A stretch of 64,000 nucleotides of DNA. It comes from Strigamia acuminata (lineage: Eukaryota > Arthropoda > Chilopoda > Geophilomorpha > Linotaeniidae). A program made the translations under genes and the position numbers. The stretch covers positions 992,001-1,056,000 of the forward strand of contig OX442324.1 of NCBI GenBank assembly GCA_949358305.1, read 5' to 3'. The notes under the pieces were generated by a model. That model made no database searches. It saw only the letters and a list, made by a program, of their open reading frames with translations, and was not told the DNA's origin. Of this stretch, positions 32,643-42,352 are shown piece after piece; the stretch's first letter is position 1; every line of letters begins with the position of its first letter.

Positions 32643-33207
32643 TGTGATGTTGTGGAAGACTTCTGTTAATTCTAAATACTGGAAAGATGTCCTGCTGTCC
32701 TGTCCTGTGTGTGTTTTAGCAATAAAACCTCCAAAGTTGTAAAAATCAAATAGAAGTTGTTTAATCCTTCTTGAACAACATAAAATACATAACATCCTAC
32801 TTGGATGAAAAACCAAAAGCAAGTGAATGCTTAGAAACTAAACATCAAACATGTGATGTCATCAGTATGACATCACCGACTAATGGAAACTTACAAATGC
32901 AAATATAAACAGTGTGCATACATAAAACATAAAGTTTCACATTTCCAATTCAATAAATGAATACAATCACGATTATAACATATACTCCGTAATTCGGTTA
33001 ATAAACTATTAATAACATTATCTATTCGAGTCACAATGTCATCGGTTTAATCAACACGTCATTGCGCACGATGCGCGCATCAACGCGCGTCTGTTACGCG
33101 CGCACTCGCGCGTTTTGCATCACTAGTGTATATGCACTCACATTCGCGCATCGGCGCGCGTCAATTCACGCGCGCTCGCACAATTCACATCGAATTATTG
33201 CCCAACA
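32643..33207 (-). repeat. Probable 5' LTR of copia B2
   Basis: The inner border TGTGATG is set by the primer site. The outer border is a guess: CCCAACA at 33201-33207 resembles the CCAACA end of the B1 LTR. The region near 33061-33180 is strikingly rich in GCGCG words (CpG-rich). The second LTR is not in the window, so the end cannot be confirmed. Confidence 0.5.
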
Positions 33208-33791
33208 GAAGTCGTCATCGGCGCACGAGACTCAGCTCCGTGCTGTTGAATAAAGAATTTATTTTGACTAATACCTGACATGAACGCTCTGCGTTCGCAA
33301 TAGTGTATAATTGATGCATTAATATCCACGATCGCGCAAGCGATTGTATTTTTTCCTATTGTTTGTTTTCAAGGACGCGATTGCAGACTTAATGTCGCCT
33401 CGCTCCTTGAAAATGACTCACGACAACAGATGTGAACGTGACAAAGGAAACGAGCTTTTCTATTACGCTTTCCAGAAATGGAAATAGATTATTAAATAAT
33501 TCATAGAACATTAGTTTCTATTTTTTATTTGCTATTTTATTCGTGATTTTTCCGATGATACTAATTTAATTGGATTCGTTTTTAAACTCGATTTTACTTC
33601 CGAATTTTGGAGTATTTATTAGCTAAACTTATTTGTACGATTAATTTACGACAAGAACATTCATTTACGTGTTCTAAAATATCATTTGGAATTTCTTGCG
33701 AACGATTTTGCGAATTTATTTAATTATTACGAATTTACAAATTAAATTTAAATATTATATTTTATTAATTATTTGTTTTCCATCATTACAG
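33208..33791. other. AT-rich region upstream of the Polinton genes
   Basis: No gene seen in 580 bp. The last bases, TTTTCCATCATTACAG at 33776-33791, are a good splice acceptor directly before the ATG at 33792, so the next gene may have an intron in its leader. The left end of the Polinton element should lie near here but no terminal repeat was recognised. Confidence 0.45.
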
Positions 33792-34250
33792 ATGGAGCTT
33801 CGCAACACTTGGGGAGCGTTAAGCCCCGCGTGTATGGTCCGCGGCGGCATCTATCGAGGCGCACTGCCCGATTTTCTTCGCCGCTGCTTTGGTGAAGACG
33901 CCAATCTATACCGCCTTCGCGTCTTATTTTCGCGCGCCCTCGCCAAGCGTTGGGTAAACGATTGTTCACTCCTGGACGCGTTTCCGGAGTCGGTGCGAGC
34001 TGTTGTCGCTGCAGAGTTAGCTCGCAGTGACGACCCAAAGTCGCCAATCTTCCATTCGGCCCTGTCGAGCCAATACACCGGCAGGCCAGTGGAGGAGCAT
34101 GTGTTGTTCGCGTGGCAAGCGGCCGAGACTGAGGAGGCCCGCGAAGAAATTTATCAGCGCTACCGCCAGCAGCTGATCGACACCGCGCCGGCGGTTGCAG
34201 AGCGCGTCCTCCAGAACGAGGGCATGAGTACCGCAGATATACATCAATAA
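33792..34250 (+). CDS. Polinton-associated ORF before the capsid gene, 152 aa
   Basis: Unrecognised small protein starting at ATG 33792 and ending four bases before the capsid gene start. Compact and Arg/Ala/Glu-rich, mainly helical in look (RLRVLFSRALAKRW, EAREEIYQRYRQQL), with no membrane segment and no Cys motif. Tight linkage and shared strand with the capsid gene suggest a virion or assembly role. It is too short and too helical for the jelly-roll minor capsid protein. A longer upstream reading from 33696 exists but would read through the likely acceptor. Confidence 0.6.
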   Translation: MELRNTWGALSPACMVRGGIYRGALPDFLRRCFGEDANLYRLRVLFSRALAKRWVNDCSLLDAFPESVRAVVAAELARSDDPKSPIFHSALSSQYTGRPVEEHVLFAWQAAETEEAREEIYQRYRQQLIDTAPAVAERVLQNEGMSTADIHQ

Positions 34251-34254
34251 CGAC

Positions 34255-35709
34255 ATGCCTCAATTCCCACACGAATCTTCCTTGGAAGGTGCCAGTCCGG
34301 AACTCGACGTTTTTGGGCTCCCTTTGACCCAAGTCACTATAGAGGGCAATAATTTGGTCGAGTACCATCCCATCTCTGCCATTACCGCGGGCCAACTTTT
34401 GGTGTTTTCGATCCCGGGAACGGCAGACTCGTACATCGATCTTTCTCAAACTTCTTTGCTGCTCGACGTTACGGTGAGCAAAGCCGACGGGACGTTGCCA
34501 GTTCTGCCTAACCCGAATGCAAATCCGGTGGTTGTTGGAAGCAAGATCGCACCTGCGAATTTACTTTTGCACTCTTTATTTTCACAAGTGGACGTGAAAT
34601 TTAACGACAAAGTAGTGAGTTTCGGCGATTCGAACTACGCGTACAGGACATATCTATCCACCATCTTAGGATTTGGAAACGACGCTCTCAAATCACAGAA
34701 AACCGTAGAATTTTATTACGAAGATGTCGGCGGATCGTACGAAATGACGGACCCCACCGCCGCGGCAGTCAAGACCCATGGAATTTACTACAGATACGCT
34801 TGGTTGACTGGACTGGATAACGGAAAACTTCACTTGTACGGTTGTTTGCATTGCGACGTGTTCTCCCAACCCCACCATCTCATCAACAACGTGGACGTGC
34901 AGGTCAAATTAACGAGAAGCAAAGATGCATTCGCTCTGATTTCGCCCGAGGCAAACGCCGACTGGAAAATCACGGTAGAAAAAGCATCTTTATTCGTGAA
35001 GAAAATTTACCCTAGTCCGGGAGTACTCCTAGCGCATCAGCAAGCGTTGGAGAAGAGAAACGCAAAGTATCCGATGAAAAGAGTGCAAACAAAAACATTC
35101 ACGATTCCTCAGGGAAATCGTAACGCTCCGCTTGACAATGCATTTTTAGGTCAATATCCGAGTCGTCTCGTGATCGGCCTGGTTTCCAGTCAAGCCTATA
35201 ACGGCGATTACGCGTCAAATTGTTTCAATTTTGAAGCCTTTGACGTAAATTACGTCTCCCTCTTTCTCGACGGTAAACCGGTTCCTTTGAGTCCTTACAC
35301 GCCAAATTTCAAGAAAGGAAAAGCCGCTCGCGAATACATGGGATTGCTCGAAGCGTTGGGTAAAAGCGACAGAGACGCGGGTCTGCCTCTGTCGTACTCG
35401 GACTATTGCAAGGGAGGTTATGTGCTTTTCGGGTTCGATTTAACTCAGGATTCCTCGGCGGCTCAGAGTCACTTCAATTTACTCAAGCAAGGAAGCGTGC
35501 GCATAGACCTGCGATTTGCCGAAGCTCTTCCCAAAACCGTGGTCGCGGTCGTGTACGCCGAGTTTCAGACGGTGATGGAAATCGACTTTACCATCTTTGC
35601 CCTGGAGATGGGAAATAAAACACAGGAAACCAGTTGGGCCAAAACTTCATCCTCCACTCTTCTAAACAGAGTAGATTTATTTGTCAGTAACCTGACCAAC
35701 TGTCACTAG
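34255..35709 (+). CDS. Major capsid protein (double jelly-roll) of a Polinton/adintovirus-like element
   Basis: 484-aa protein of the invertebrate F54H12.2-like group, which from general knowledge corresponds to Polinton/adintovirus capsid proteins. Recognised by the run of conserved blocks: VTIEGNNLVEYHPIS near the start, LLHSLFSQVDVKFNDK, SNYAYRTYLSTILGFG, FSQPHHLINNVDV and a C-terminal domain ending NLTNCH. The frame is complete from ATG to TAG. It is followed by AATAAAG at 35781. The last 125 bases of the gene plus the 3' flank are repeated at 53573-53811. Assignment to double jelly-roll rests on family resemblance, not on a structure prediction. Confidence 0.82.
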   Translation: MPQFPHESSLEGASPELDVFGLPLTQVTIEGNNLVEYHPISAITAGQLLVFSIPGTADSYIDLSQTSLLLDVTVSKADGTLPVLPNPNANPVVVGSKIAPANLLLHSLFSQVDVKFNDKVVSFGDSNYAYRTYLSTILGFGNDALKSQKTVEFYYEDVGGSYEMTDPTAAAVKTHGIYYRYAWLTGLDNGKLHLYGCLHCDVFSQPHHLINNVDVQVKLTRSKDAFALISPEANADWKITVEKASLFVKKIYPSPGVLLAHQQALEKRNAKYPMKRVQTKTFTIPQGNRNAPLDNAFLGQYPSRLVIGLVSSQAYNGDYASNCFNFEAFDVNYVSLFLDGKPVPLSPYTPNFKKGKAAREYMGLLEALGKSDRDAGLPLSYSDYCKGGYVLFGFDLTQDSSAAQSHFNLLKQGSVRIDLRFAEALPKTVVAVVYAEFQTVMEIDFTIFALEMGNKTQETSWAKTSSSTLLNRVDLFVSNLTNCH

Positions 35710-35823
35710 AGGGAAAAAGATGAAAGCTACATGCTGCTTTGTACATCGTATTATTGGCAATACAATGTATTAATTCAATGCAATAAAGCCTGCATAAATT
35801 CCTTGTGGTGTTAATACACCACA
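35585..35823 (+). repeat. 239-bp direct repeat, left copy (capsid gene end and 3' flank)
   Basis: Runs from ACTTTACC inside the last coding part of the capsid gene to ACACCACA. It matches 53573-53811 with one substitution seen (T at 35770, C at 53758). The two copies bracket the 17.7-kb retroelement block. Confidence 0.95.
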
Positions 35824-35923
35824 GTGCTCCCCCTCTCTCTTAATCCGAACCGAGAGAGATCACACTCCTTCCAAATTAGCACGTGCAGCTTTCAGCTACA
35901 AAAACCCCTAGTTAGGTCTGGTC
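35824..35923. other. Short flank between Polinton and copia C, likely part of Ty3 E
   Basis: 100 bp left of copia C, ending with TGGTC (35919-35923), the target duplicated on the far side of C at 42249-42253. It was therefore continuous with 42254 onward and belongs to the Ty3 E block. No gene. Confidence 0.6.
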
Positions 35924-36242
35924 TGTTGAGTTTCAGTTGTGAACTCATGCAGATAGTTTAGTTACTGCTGTGGATTGGAAATGTTATCAGGTGAAATAAA
36001 GAGACGCCATCTTTGCAGGTGAGAAACATAACATCAAGTGAGGTTTTATTAGCTTGTCACGTGACTCTTTTACAACACGTGCCACCTTTAGGCAGCATAT
36101 ACAAATAATATGTAACCAAACATCGTGTTTGTTTACAAAAGCAAACATAAACAAAGTGCAGACTAAATAGCACATTATCACTTGTTAATACGACCTAGAG
36201 ATATGTATATTATACACGGCAATGACATATCACATTCTAACA
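35924..36242 (-). repeat. 3' LTR of copia C
   Basis: Starts TGTTGAG and ends TCTAACA. Matches 41944-42248 but has 14 extra bases (GTCACGTGACTCTT near 36056), and a few other changes, so C is older than D. Confidence 0.93.
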
Positions 36243-36255
36243 ATCGGCCCCCTCG
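36243..36255 (-). promoter_or_regulatory. Polypurine tract of copia C
   Basis: The minus strand reads CGAGGGGGCCGAT directly before the 3' LTR; compare ACGGGGGGCCGAA at the same place in copia D. Confidence 0.85.
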
Positions 36256-36304
36256 TATTAACAATTATTCAAGACAGTTAGGTCAATGAGGAAGCAATTA
36301 CAAC

Positions 36305-38231
36305 GGGTAGGGTCATTTCCTCGAATCCCGTTTCCTCGAATTCTTTTTTTTTTGCGTTTTTTGAAATCTGCGAAAACGGGGCTCGTTTCATCGAATTATA
36401 AATAATGCGGTACGTTTCATCGAATTTTCGGCATGCTATGTACGTCGTCGATACGTGCGTTCTAGGCTGTCAGACGTGCGTTCTACGGGCAATTGTTGTA
36501 TATATAACACTGCAGTAAATCATTTCTAATTCAGTTTGCTACAGACGCCCAACAATTTCTACTAATAACAATGGCCATCGAAATGGGTGAGACAATCCGA
36601 AGAAAACCTGCTCTGTGCTTTCGAGGTTTTGTTTACATCATAGACGTGAAGAAGCCCGATCGCATCTATTGGAAATGCGAAAATTATTATAAGCCTTGTG
36701 GCGGACGAATAACCACTAATTCGAATGTATTGCGACCGGAAAGGATTGGTGATCCGACTGCACACACCCACGAAGCCGATGCCTCTCGTAAGGATGTCAT
36801 CAGACTGAAGCAAACTCTGAAAAACCGCGCTGTTTTAACGAAGGAGAAGCCTTGCCAGATGATAGAATCCACTTTAGCCCGTGAGAGTCAGGCTGTGCGC
36901 TTGGCTGTGCCTAGTAACCGCGCACTAACACAGACGATTAAGCGATCGAGACGAGGACTACTGCCCAAAGACCCAAAGAAATTGGCGCATTTGGATTACA
37001 TGTGGGACTCAATTAGGCCATTCACTGATACGCTTGAGGGCCACCGGTTTATGTATACCTTGGTCACAAATTGTGGCTCCAAAATACTGATGTTTACGAC
37101 TCGTACCAATTTACGCCATCTTAGTAGGGCTGTAAGTCTTTTGGCAGATGGGACTTTTCGGACCGTGCCTGATTTATTCGAGCAGTTATACACTATCCAC
37201 TGTGAAGTCGGAAATGTTCCAGCTACGAGAAGAATATTACCGATGGTTTATTGTCTCATGGAGCACAAAATCAAAGCGGGTTATGTCATGATATTCGAGA
37301 AAGTTCGTAGTTTGATAAGGGAGATGTTCGGAGTAAATTTTCTGCCAGATTTTTTTATTAGCGACTTTGAAGTAGGTGCGCTGAACGCAGCGAAGGAGGT
37401 TTTCCCGCAAAGTGCCCGCCATGGCTGTTATTTCCACCTGGCACAGATTGTTTTCCGCCGAGTACAGCAAGAGCACCTACGAAACGAATACTTAAACAAT
37501 GATGAGTTCAACTTACTGGTACGACAATTGCCTGCCTTATCGTTTTTACCAGCGTTTCAGGTTGTAGAAACATATGCGTTACTCAAACCGTTATTTGGTC
37601 CCGGCACAGAGGGTTTACTAAAGTGGTGGGAGAAGAATTATGTCCTTGGGAAGTTGCGCCAAAATGGTGTGCGAACTCCTCCCAAATTTCCACCCGAATT
37701 GTGGAGCTGTTATGCAGTTTATCAAGCTGGCCAACCCAGAACCACCAATCCTGTAGAGTCTTGGCATTTTCGTTTCAACACGCTGGTCGGCAATAAGCAC
37801 ATCGGATTTTTCCGAATGTTGGAAACTCTGCAGCGCCGACAGGCAGATACAGATACAACCTTTGAAAAGATTTTACGAGGCGACCCAAAACCACCAAGTA
37901 AAAAAGAAGTTTTGCGCCGCGAGATGCGAATAATCAACTTGATGATTGAGCGCCGGAATATGGATCCCATAGATTTCATCCGAGGTATAGCACACAACTT
38001 CAAACAATAATTGTAATTGTAATAAAGAAAACATTGTTTTTTGATATTTACTTGTTTTATTTTTCGGTTTTTGGTAAATTTTCGGTGTTTAATTTTTTTT
38101 TTTTGGAATTTTTTTTTTGGATTTTTTTTTCTTTCTTTGTACCGTTTCATCGAAACTTTTACAAAAACGGTACGTTTCCTCGAAAAAAAACGGGATTCGA
38201 GGAAACGGGATTCGAGGAAATGACCCGACTT
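36305..38231 (+). mobile_element. Mutator-like (MULE) DNA transposon, 1927 bp
   Basis: Complete transposon with a transposase gene. The direct repeat CAATTACAAC (10 bp; 9-10 counts as target duplication) stands at 36295-36304 and 38232-38241. Inverted ends share GGGTCATTTCCTCGAATCCC and more, starting five bases in from the duplication (36310 and 38226); the outermost five bases match poorly. CGTTTCnTCGAA words are repeated several times inside both ends as subterminal repeats. Confidence 0.9.
36571..38010 (+). CDS. MULE transposase with FLYWCH zinc finger, 479 aa
   Basis: Transposase of the Mutator superfamily. Residues about 15-70 are a FLYWCH-type zinc finger (IYWKC near 36, C43, then HTH near 65-67), which would bind the element ends. 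The MULE catalytic domain follows: Asp in LADGTF near 193, Asp in FISDFEVG near 265, the CYFHLAQ block near 286, and Glu in NPVESWH near 396. All three catalytic acids are present and the frame is intact, so it may be functional. TATATATAAC upstream (about 36498) is a likely TATA box, and AATAAAG follows the stop. Confidence 0.92.
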   Translation: MAIEMGETIRRKPALCFRGFVYIIDVKKPDRIYWKCENYYKPCGGRITTNSNVLRPERIGDPTAHTHEADASRKDVIRLKQTLKNRAVLTKEKPCQMIESTLARESQAVRLAVPSNRALTQTIKRSRRGLLPKDPKKLAHLDYMWDSIRPFTDTLEGHRFMYTLVTNCGSKILMFTTRTNLRHLSRAVSLLADGTFRTVPDLFEQLYTIHCEVGNVPATRRILPMVYCLMEHKIKAGYVMIFEKVRSLIREMFGVNFLPDFFISDFEVGALNAAKEVFPQSARHGCYFHLAQIVFRRVQQEHLRNEYLNNDEFNLLVRQLPALSFLPAFQVVETYALLKPLFGPGTEGLLKWWEKNYVLGKLRQNGVRTPPKFPPELWSCYAVYQAGQPRTTNPVESWHFRFNTLVGNKHIGFFRMLETLQRRQADTDTTFEKILRGDPKPPSKKEVLRREMRIINLMIERRNMDPIDFIRGIAHNFKQ

Positions 38232-38241
38232 CAATTACAAC

Positions 38242-39855
38242 AGGTATGCACACGTCAAGATGATTAATTTCGAAATCAAAGCTCAAGTCGTCCGATGATG
38301 CATTTGATTCAGAAAGCTTTGTCTTCCTCTTGTCCTTGAAAAGATGTTCTGGGACTGGAAGGTTATATTGAGCACAATAAGGCTTTACGTCTGGTGTTGA
38401 GTGTAACTTAGGTGTGTCATATCCCTCGATCGTGTAATCGATATCCCTCTGTGCAGTTGGTCTCATCTTCTCTATTTTCTTCCAAACAAGCGGAGGTATA
38501 GTCCGAACTGGATCTGAAACTTCTCCCCTCGCTTGTGGTGCGACCGCTGGCAGGTTTGCTTGAAGTTTTTGATCTTCAAATCTAAACTTCGATTTAATAG
38601 GATGATATATCTCGTCTACTTCCTTCTTAAGTGGTTGTGGCACTTGGAGCGGCGGCCTGACGTCCTCATTCGAGTAGTACTGACGATCGTTGTTGTCGTC
38701 CGGTTTATCGTTTAAATTGTCAATAAAGGTCGTATAATTTTCCGGTAGGCCCAGCACGCCTTCAACTCCGCGCTTGCTTTCCACAAATTTAACATCGCCT
38801 GTTTCAATGACTTTAGAGAATTCTGGTAGCCATACTCGATATCCTTTGGTAATCTTGGAATATCCAAGCATGATCCCGTGCAAACTTTTGTTGTCTATCT
38901 TCCCATCTCGTACTCTCTTTTGCACGAAGCATAGACTTCCGAATTTCTTTAAATGCCGGAGTGATGGTTTGCGTCCATAGTATAATTCCATCGGGGTTTT
39001 GTCTGAATTTAGCTTGGCTATTCTGTTCCTAAGGTAGTTAAAGGTGAGAATGGCTTCTCCCCAAAATCTGTGTTCCAATTTTGCATCGTACACAAGGGCT
39101 CGCATCCCATTTGCCAACGTTTGGTTTAATCTTTCCGACACGCCATTTTGGGCAGGTGTGTACGCGTTGGTCCTCTCGTGAATGATGCCAAGTCCCTCGA
39201 GATACTCTCCAAATTTATTTGAACAAAATTCCATTCCATTGTCCGTCCGAATTGCTAAAACGGATTTTCCTAACAATCGTTCTATTCGTTTGACGTGTTT
39301 TTGGAAAATGTCAAATACCTCGTCCTTTCTCTTCATGAGGTACACTGTCGAATAACGGGAGAAATCGTCTGTAATGGTAAGGAAATATCTGTTTCCTGAC
39401 AGTGTCGCTGTGTTGAACGCTCCGCATACATCCATGTGCAGAAGTTGTAACGGTTCCTTCGACCGAATTCCAGTCAGCGACTTGTGAGACACGGCTTTCT
39501 TCTTTGCTAACGTGCAGACGTCACATTGTGTAATTGGCACGTCTAGTATTGGCAATCCAATTACTGCATCTCGCTTGCTCATCTCTTGCACGCTTGGAAA
39601 GTGGATATGCCCAAGTCGCTCGTGCCACAACCTCGCTTCCTCTGGATTGGATGCCCTTTTAGTTGAGCTGGTTAATTCTTGTTTTTGTTGCTCGCTCGTA
39701 TTCGCCTTGTTGTTTTTTTTCAGTTTTGACTTCTCAATGTCGGGTTTCAAATCACTTGTTTTCACATAATAAAGTCTATCCTTTTTAACTGCCTCCATCA
39801 GTTGTCTCTTCCATTGTGGATCGTAAACTTTTACTAATCTCGAACCAATAGCCAC
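38242..39855 (-). pseudogene. Integrase part of copia C
   Basis: Pre-integrase and integrase of copia C on the minus strand: LWHERLGHIHFPS, CDVCTLAKKKAVS, MDVCGAF, RTDNGMEF, NGVSERLNQ and LGYSKITKGYRVW. After a linker (PPLQVPQPLKKEV and so on) it stops at NHLDVCIP, where the deletion begins that removes RT and RNase H. Codons beyond 38231 come from the MULE. It is out of frame with Gag because of a small insertion near 39875. Confidence 0.85.
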
Positions 39856-39869
39856 TTTGCATCTCGCTT

Positions 39870-41183
39870 CATCGATGCTTCATCGCTTCCCGATAATAGA
39901 TTTCTTCTTAAATCTGGCGCATAGTAAACTTTCTTCAATGTGACTGGGATTGTGTCGTTTCCCACCAAACACATCACACATACATCTCCAACGCCTTGGG
40001 TTTGTATTAATGTTTTCTTATCCGCTTGGCTTATGGTTCCCGTCGCTTCTTTGAAGTTGAAGAATTGATTCCTGTCTTTGCAGAAATGTCCAGTGGCTCC
40101 GGTGTCGTAAATCCAGTGATTGTCCGCTGTACTGCACTGCAGCATCTCTTCCTCGCTTAGTTCAGTGAGGAAACCAACATCCAACATGTTTGTGTCCAAT
40201 TCTTCGACTGTACTCGTGTTCTGGTCGTTACTTGGTGTGAACTGGACTGTGCAGTCCCTCGCCCAATGGCCCGGTTGATTGCATCGGAAACACGGCCCCC
40301 ATCCCGATGATCCGGTTGCATTTCCTCTCGTGTTTTTATCGCCTCGGTAATTTGATCGGCCACCTTTTTGTCCGCCTGCAAATCCATGATTGTTTTGGCC
40401 GTTGTTCCCTTGTCGTTGGTCGAATTTCGACAAATTGTTATTGTTTTTTGTGTTGGGGGAACTCTGCCCCATATTAAACGCATCCACGATTGGTCCCTGA
40501 CCCGAATCACGTCTTTGTTGCATGAGTCTGCCTTCCTCAGCGACCAATTCAATTTCGACCTTCTCTAGTGTGAAATCAATGTCTTCACATCGGTAAATAG
40601 CCTGAACGATAGACTGGTATTCCTGTGGCAAATACCGAATCAGCTGGAATGCTTGGTATAAATCTTCCAATTTGTGTTTAACATCCGCGAGCTTCTTTGC
40701 AGCATTCCGTATCTTTGCCGCAAAGACTCCGATGGTTTCTGTCGCCGGGTCGTATTTTAGGCTAAAGAATTCGTCCAACAAACGAATTATTCTGGCTCGT
40801 GACACTGGTTCGAAGTTGGCTTTGAGCTTATCCCACGCCTTCTTGGCATCCTCGACCCCATTAAGCAATTCGTGGTATTGCTCTTCGATTGAGTAATAAA
40901 TTAAGCTAAAGGCCCGTCCTTTGCGTAATTTATAGTCCGAGCGGTCGCGCCATGACGCTCCTGGTGCCAAATCTTCTTCTGTCCCGTCTGTGAATGCCCA
41001 GCATCCGTGGGGCATTAACAGCACCTTGATCTGCTGTTTCCATGTATCGTAATTCGTCCGGTTTAGTAATGTGACTTTTCTGTCCAATTTGTCCGGATCC
41101 ATTGTGATTTGCGATTTGAACTCGTTGAAAAGGCACGTAAAATAGTTTGTACTGAATACTTGCAACTGAGTGCAGTGTTGCAA
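39870..41183 (-). pseudogene. Gag-protease of copia C
   Basis: Copia Gag nearly the same as in D: MDPDKLDRKVTLLNRTNYD from ATG 41101, LLDEFFSLKYD, and a CCHC knuckle CFRCNQPGHWARDC near 40255-40300. Protease shows WIYDTGATGHFC near 40090-40120. Near 39875-39895 a few extra bases (CTTCATCG is duplicated) shift the frame before KVAVGS of copia D, so Gag and integrase are no longer joined. The in-frame codons upstream of 41101 may be leader. Confidence 0.85.
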
Positions 41184-41931
41184 GGTTAGTTCGCTCTTAG
41201 AAACTATGTTAGTAATTATCCTAGCACATAACTAATCTAATAATATCATAATATCGACAATATAACGAAAATATAACGAAAATATTCGATAATGATGTCT
41301 TCCAGACGTTTCTAGTTGTGTTGGTTGTCGAATTCTGCAGCCGACAATTGTCCTTCGTGTTTCAGCTCCTCGCCGCTTATTTGTCTCCAAAAATCTCGAT
41401 TTACACTTCTCGTGTAGTTGGCGAGAAATACCGTCCCTGTACGGCTCCCGTAGAATTGTAGAAATTATCCAACGTCCACCGCTGATACCGTCCGGAAATG
41501 AATCCAATTTGTCCAATAATTTCCGGCTGCTTTTCGTTTGTTTTGAGATTTCTCTCGTCCGTTCTCGTTCCGTTCGATTCCCGTTCACACTTCGCGTGTG
41601 GTTGCTGGGAATTTATCACCGTCGTCGACACGTTTTTCACCCAAAAACAATGACGCCTCGCAATACGGGAACGAATCTCCAAAAATAGGAAAAGAAAATC
41701 GTTTTAAATAAAAGTTTAATGTTTCTCGAACCCCTTATTGTTCCTGCACTCCTTGGTGACCAATTGCTGCTCGTAAACCTCGAATGTCCTCATTGTAGTG
41801 GCACAAACACAAGCTGGTAATTTGTCCAATGGGCGCCGCCATTTTGGATGACTGGAGCAAAATCCACTAGTGACCTCCAAATGCTTGAAATTCTCACAAA
41901 TCATCCTGAAAGTTTTTCCCTGCTTTGTATA
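41184..41931 (-). other. 5' leader of copia C
   Basis: About 750 bp of leader between the primer site and Gag. It includes GCGCCGCCATTTTGG at 41833-41847 (YY1-like) and CACTTCGCGTGTGG near 41588. No further gene seen; it parallels the leader of copia D. Confidence 0.6.
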
Positions 41932-41942
41932 GGCCCATAACC
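41932..41942 (-). promoter_or_regulatory. Half-tRNA primer site of copia C
   Basis: The minus strand reads GGTTATGGGCC one base from the 5' LTR. From established knowledge, Drosophila copia primes with a cleaved initiator tRNA-Met through its anticodon arm, whose complement begins GGTTATGGGCCC. This is an 11-base match. Confidence 0.85.
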
Positions 41943-41943
41943 T

Positions 41944-42248
41944 TGTTGAGTTTCAGTTGTTAACTCATGCAAATAGTTTAGTTACTGCTGTGGATTGGAA
42001 ATGTTATCAGGTGAAATAAAGAGACGCCATCTTTGCAGGTGAGAAACATAACATCAAGTGAGGTTTTATTAGCTTTTACAACAAGCGCCACCTTTAGGCA
42101 GCATATACAAATAATATGTAACCAAACATCGTGTTTGTTTACAAAAGCAAACATAAACAAAGTGCAGACTAAATAGCACATTATCACTTGTTAATACGAC
42201 CTAGAGATATGTATATTATACACGGCAATGACATATCACATTCTAACA
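41944..42248 (-). repeat. 5' LTR of copia C
   Basis: Partner of 35924-36242, 14 bp shorter. Followed by TGGTC (42249-42253), the repeat of the bases before the other LTR. Contains GACGCCATCTTTGC at 42023-42036. Confidence 0.93.
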
Positions 42249-42352
42249 TGGTCTACATCGAAATTGCTGATATACATTAACTCGCGATTTTGAAATCCGA
42301 AAGAAGCTTAAAACTTAAACGACTTAAGCTTAAACGACTTGGGCTTGACTTG

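Larger units (their letters stand above)
35924..42248 (-). mobile_element. Copia-type element C, RT-deleted, with a Mutator-like insert
   Basis: Ty1/copia element on the minus strand with LTRs of 319 and 305 bp, 5-bp target duplication TGGTC (35919-35923 and 42249-42253), half-tRNA primer site and polypurine tract. Close to copia D throughout, but the whole RT and RNase H region (about 1.4 kb) is missing and Gag is frameshifted before integrase. A 1.9-kb Mutator-like transposon sits at the deletion junction. Confidence 0.93.

Noticed and set aside
33792-34250. Minor capsid (penton) protein
   Set aside because: Too short and helix-rich for a single jelly-roll; no motif supports it.
36305-38231. 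Perfect inverted repeat reaching the target duplication of the MULE
   Set aside because: The five outer bases differ (GGGTA against AAGTC), so the perfect repeat starts at 36310 and 38226.
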